Assembly: GCF_900100795.1 (NCBI RefSeq)
Contig: NZ_FNCO01000005.1
Span: 1-64,000, forward strand
Source: Pseudomonas abietaniphila
GTDB lineage: Bacteria > Pseudomonadota > Gammaproteobacteria > Pseudomonadales > Pseudomonadaceae
Length of the DNA: 64,000 nucleotides
Reading direction: 5' to 3'
Under the pieces are notes generated by a model. The model was given only the letters and a program-made list of their open reading frames with translations. It was not told the DNA's origin and did not search any database. The position numbers and the translations under genes are program-made. Of the stretch, positions 61,293-64,000 are shown piece after piece (positions within the stretch are counted from its first letter, which is position 1; every line of letters starts with the position of its first letter).

Positions 61293-61293
61293 T

Positions 61294-62283
61294 ATGAGCT
61301 TCGTCAGTGTCGAAAACCTGCAAAAGAACTACGGCAGCACAGCGGTCTTCAGCGACATCAACTGCGTGATCAACAAGGGCGAGTTCGTGACCCTGCTCGG
61401 CCCGTCCGGCTGCGGTAAGTCCACCCTCCTGCGTTGCATCGCCGGGCTGACCTCGGTCACCAGCGGGCGGATCTTTCTCGACGGCAAGGACCTGGTGCCG
61501 GTGTCGCCGCAGAAGCGCGGCATCGGCATGGTGTTCCAGAGTTACGCGCTGTTCCCCAACATGAATGTGGAGCAGAACGTCGCCTTCGGTTTGCGCATGC
61601 AGAAGGTCAGCGCCGACGAAACGAAACAGCGCGTCGCCGAGGTGCTGAAACTGGTGGAACTGACCGAGTTCGCCAAACGCTACCCTCACCAGATGTCGGG
61701 CGGCCAGTGCCAGCGTGTGGCGCTGGCCCGTTCACTGGTGACGCGCCCTCGCCTGTTGCTGCTCGACGAACCGCTGTCGGCCCTGGATGCACGCATTCGC
61801 AAACACCTGCGCGAACAGATCCGCGCGATCCAGCAGGAACTGGGCCTGACGACGATTTTCGTGACCCACGATCAGGAAGAAGCGCTGACCATGTCAGACC
61901 GGATTTTCCTGATGAACCAGGGCCGGATCGTGCAGAGCGGCGATGCCGAAACCCTGTACACCGCGCCGGTCGATGCGTTTGCCGCAGGCTTCATCGGTAA
62001 CTACAACCTGCTCGAACCCGACGCTGCCAGTCGCCTGATGCAGCGGCCGATCAACAGCCGAGTGGCGATTCGGCCTGAAGCGATACAGCTGAGCCTGACC
62101 GGCTCGCTGGAAGGCGAAGTGCGCAGCCACAGCCTGCTGGGCAATGTGATCCGTTATCGTGTCGAAGCGCGAGGTGTGGAACTGGTGGTCGATGTGCTCA
62201 ACCGTTCGGCCAACGACTTGCACCCGAACGGCCAGCGCGTCACCCTGAGCATTGAAGATTCGGCGCTGTGTGAAGTGGCTTGA
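61294..62283 (+). CDS. ABC transporter ATP-binding protein
   Basis: ATPase (329 aa) of the same importer. It has Walker A GPSGCGKST (about 36-44), Q-loop MVFQSYALFPNM, signature SGGQCQRVALARSL (about 135-148), Walker B LLLLDEPLSALD and switch VTHDQEEA, then a TOBE domain (about 245-325) as in PotA/PhnT/CysA-type transporters. The signature has a Cys (GGQCQR) where Gln is usual. Start ATG at 61294. Confidence 0.9.
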   Translation: MSFVSVENLQKNYGSTAVFSDINCVINKGEFVTLLGPSGCGKSTLLRCIAGLTSVTSGRIFLDGKDLVPVSPQKRGIGMVFQSYALFPNMNVEQNVAFGLRMQKVSADETKQRVAEVLKLVELTEFAKRYPHQMSGGQCQRVALARSLVTRPRLLLLDEPLSALDARIRKHLREQIRAIQQELGLTTIFVTHDQEEALTMSDRIFLMNQGRIVQSGDAETLYTAPVDAFAAGFIGNYNLLEPDAASRLMQRPINSRVAIRPEAIQLSLTGSLEGEVRSHSLLGNVIRYRVEARGVELVVDVLNRSANDLHPNGQRVTLSIEDSALCEVA

Positions 62284-62297
62284 ATCCAGCGCCTACC

Positions 62298-62385
62298 TGT
62301 AGGAGCGCGCTTGCCCGCGATTGCGGTTTGGCAGGTTCATCTTCATCACCCAAGGATTGCAATCGCGGGCAAGCGCGCTCCTACA
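62298..62385. repeat. REPIN-like palindrome, type TGTAGGAGCGCGCTTGCCCG
   Basis: TGTAGGAGCGCGCTTGCCCGCGATTGC and its exact inverse flank about 34 bp. It is the most perfect copy of its type in the window and separates the ATPase and HAD genes. Confidence 0.88.
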
Positions 62386-62421
62386 GGGGTTGCGTGCGTA
62401 TCACGAGAGAGGACAGCGGTA

Positions 62422-63075
62422 ATGGCACTAGCAATATTCGATCTGGACGAAACCCTGATTCATGGCGACTGCGCCAGCCTGTGGAGCGAGCAGATGGGCC
62501 GTCTGGGCTGGGTCGATCCAGAGTCCTTCATCAAGAAAGACCATGAGTTGATGGAGGCCTACGGCAAGGGCGATCTGGCGATGGAAGACTATATGGCGTT
62601 CAGCCTCGAACCCATGATCGGTCGCACGCCTGAAGAAGTGGATTTTCTGGTGGGCCCTTGGGTCGAGGACTTCATCGAACCGATCATTTTCAGCGACGCC
62701 ACCAAAGCCATCGCCGAACACCGCGCCGCCGGTGACCGCATCCTGATCATCTCGGCCTCCGGTGTTCACCTGGTCAAACCCATTGCCGAGCGCATCGGCG
62801 TCGATGAAGTGCTCGCCATCGACCTGGACATCGCCCACGGCGTGTACAGCGGCAAGACCCAAGGCGTGCTGACCTACCGCGAAGGCAAGATCACCCGCTT
62901 GATGGAGTGGCTGGATCAGGAAGGCGAAAACCTCGAAGGCGCCAGTTTCTACTCAGACTCACGCAACGACCTGCCGCTGTTGCAGAAGGTCGATTTCCCC
63001 CACGTGGTGAACCCCGATCCGGTGCTGCGGGAGGCTGCGCTGAGCGCCGGCTGGCCGATTCACAGCTGGACGTGA
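62422..63075 (+). CDS. HAD-IB-family phosphatase (phosphoserine-phosphatase-like)
   Basis: Cytosolic phosphatase (217 aa). The four HAD motifs are seen: IFDLDETL with nucleophile Asp (about 5-12), ILIISASG (about 112-119), GKITRLMEWL with Lys (about 156) and FYSDSRNDLPLL (about 176-187). The small helical cap between motifs I and II places it with SerB-like HAD-IB enzymes that remove phosphate from small phosphomonoesters. It follows the ABC operon in the same direction after a REPIN, so it may act on the product of the phosphodiesterase, although SerB-like roles elsewhere are possible. Start ATG at 62422. Confidence 0.88.
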   Translation: MALAIFDLDETLIHGDCASLWSEQMGRLGWVDPESFIKKDHELMEAYGKGDLAMEDYMAFSLEPMIGRTPEEVDFLVGPWVEDFIEPIIFSDATKAIAEHRAAGDRILIISASGVHLVKPIAERIGVDEVLAIDLDIAHGVYSGKTQGVLTYREGKITRLMEWLDQEGENLEGASFYSDSRNDLPLLQKVDFPHVVNPDPVLREAALSAGWPIHSWT

Positions 63076-63085
63076 GTCAAAAAAC

Positions 63086-63113
63086 AAAAGCCCCTCACGA
63101 GTGAGGGGCTTTT
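63086..63113. terminator. Bidirectional Rho-independent terminator
   Basis: AAAAGCCCCTCAC-GA-GTGAGGGGCTTTT, a perfect 13-bp stem flanked by A and T runs, between the convergent HAD and autotransporter genes. Confidence 0.92.
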
Positions 63114-63133
63114 GAGGGTGGCGCTGACGCTAG

Positions 63134-64000
63134 TTACCAGCTGTAGCGCACACCGAGATTGGCACCCAGCGGCTGCTCGATGTTCTCGCCATTGGCATAG
63201 TCGAAATCCGCATGCATCTGCAGGTTCTGCGAGAACGCCACGGCAACCCCAGCGCCCAGCTCGGCTCGCGATCCCGAGAGGTCGTTATTGAAGGTGTTGT
63301 CGTTGACCGCCACCCGGTTGCTCTTGGCGAACTCGTGAGCACCTGCCACCTTGACGTAAGGCTGCAAGACACTCCCGTTATCCAGCGCGAAATTGCGCCC
63401 TACCGTCACACCGGCCTTGCCCAGCAATGAGCGAGAGCGATCACCGTCGGCCTGCATGTCGTTATCGAGGGTGAAGCTCTTGCCCTGAATGACCACAGCG
63501 GACAGTTGGGTGAAAGGCTCAACGAAGTAGCCGTCGTCCAGTTTGATATGGCGTCCGAACTCCAGCGAACCGCCGGCGCCCGAGTTATCGTAATCGCCCT
63601 TGGCGCGGGTACCGTCGCTCATGCTGACCTTGGCATCGTTGCGAAAGCGGTTGAATTTGAGTACGCCATCAAAGTAGTAGCCACTGTCTTGATCAAGCCA
63701 GGTGGTGTACACACCCGCGTAGTAGCTTTTGACAGAACCGGACGTGCCGCGACTGAGATCAAGACTGGAATTGCTCTGGCCCGCCAGCACCCCCACCAGC
63801 CACTGACCGTCACCGACCGGCAACGGCGCATCCGCGCCCAGTGAGAAGCCATATTGGGTCTGTTTGTAGCCCAGACCAGATGACTGACTCACGTCATACT
63901 TGTTGCCGTATGTGCGCATCCAGACGCCTGTGTCGCCCTTGTTGAGCCGCAGCTCGCCCATCCGGCTGCGCAACGAGGTGAGCTCACCGTACCAGACCGT
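63134..64000 (-). CDS. Autotransporter outer-membrane beta-barrel protein, C-terminal part (5' end outside window)
   Basis: The visible 288 residues form the C-terminal translocator of a type V autotransporter. The frame is open to the right edge and begins TVWYGELTSLRSRMGELRLN there, the usual junction before the barrel, followed by GVWMRTYGNKYDVS, alternating amphipathic strands, and the end NLGVRYSW with a terminal aromatic residue recognised by the BAM complex. The passenger, which would define the function (adhesin, esterase or other), lies outside the window. The TTG at 63973 is not a start. Confidence 0.88.
   Translation of the reverse strand, partial: TVWYGELTSLRSRMGELRLNKGDTGVWMRTYGNKYDVSQSSGLGYKQTQYGFSLGADAPLPVGDGQWLVGVLAGQSNSSLDLSRGTSGSVKSYYAGVYTTWLDQDSGYYFDGVLKFNRFRNDAKVSMSDGTRAKGDYDNSGAGGSLEFGRHIKLDDGYFVEPFTQLSAVVIQGKSFTLDNDMQADGDRSRSLLGKAGVTVGRNFALDNGSVLQPYVKVAGAHEFAKSNRVAVNDNTFNNDLSGSRAELGAGVAVAFSQNLQMHADFDYANGENIEQPLGANLGVRYSW

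Overview
The window is a chromosomal segment of a Pseudomonas species, probably of the fluorescens/syringae branch. The grounds are the complete minCDE locus, the N-acetylglutaminylglutamine amide (NAGGN) osmolyte genes, a CsrA/Rsm paralog, a Crc-sequestering small RNA, high GC coding DNA, and many intergenic REP-type palindromes (REPIN-like). These assignments come from reading protein motifs and recalled families; no database search was run.

Layout. 1-95 is the end of an IS3-family insertion sequence cut by the window edge. 293-11385 is a biofilm adhesin module: a 1916-residue LapA/MapA-like RTX adhesin (minus strand) divergent from its type I secretion system (TolC-like outer membrane protein, ABC exporter, HlyD adaptor). 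11759-19924 holds a polyphosphate:AMP phosphotransferase, the tRNA-modifying MnmC, and a three-gene ABC/lipocalin-like operon (AttEFGH type). 19983-20262 is a 98-bp tandem repeat. 20462-25318 is the NAGGN operon (amidotransferase, synthetase, M42 peptidase). 25584-29972 has small genes (YheU, CsrA, YnfA, SDR, DUF2784, DUF3309) and a lower-GC, translationally coupled pair (26701-28037) that looks like a glycine-zipper toxin with a membrane immunity protein. 29991-31008 is a very long imperfect inverted repeat between convergent genes.

31030-36358 contains the acetate permease pair (DUF485/ActP), an orphan betaine-binding protein and a GH17 glucan enzyme. 36378-36904 carries a strong candidate for a CrcX/CrcY/CrcZ-family small RNA: a palindromic CbrB-like site, a sigma-54 -24/-12 promoter, six A-rich Hfq/Crc motifs and a terminator, plus a 15-codon ORF with a Shine-Dalgarno sequence. 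37094-51444 is mostly conserved housekeeping: alpha/beta hydrolase-MlaA, pirin, patatin, a late lipid A acyltransferase, MinCDE, an RluA-type pseudouridine synthase, M18 aminopeptidase and an MscS channel. It is interrupted by a repeat-rich gap at 46246-47401 (about 234-bp tandem units between two 105-bp direct repeats).

51509-56404 looks like a betaine/N-methylproline catabolic locus (substrate-binding protein, StcD-like demethylase, ProC-like reductase, TetR regulator), joined by shared TGTACA sites in its two regulatory regions. 56526-63075 is a GntR/UTRA-controlled ABC uptake operon with a cytosolic phosphodiesterase-like enzyme and a nearby HAD phosphatase, suggesting import and hydrolysis of an organophosphorus compound. 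DasR/HutC-like boxes lie at both ends of its divergent promoter region. The window ends inside an autotransporter beta-barrel gene.

No tRNA, rRNA, CRISPR array or prophage was seen.
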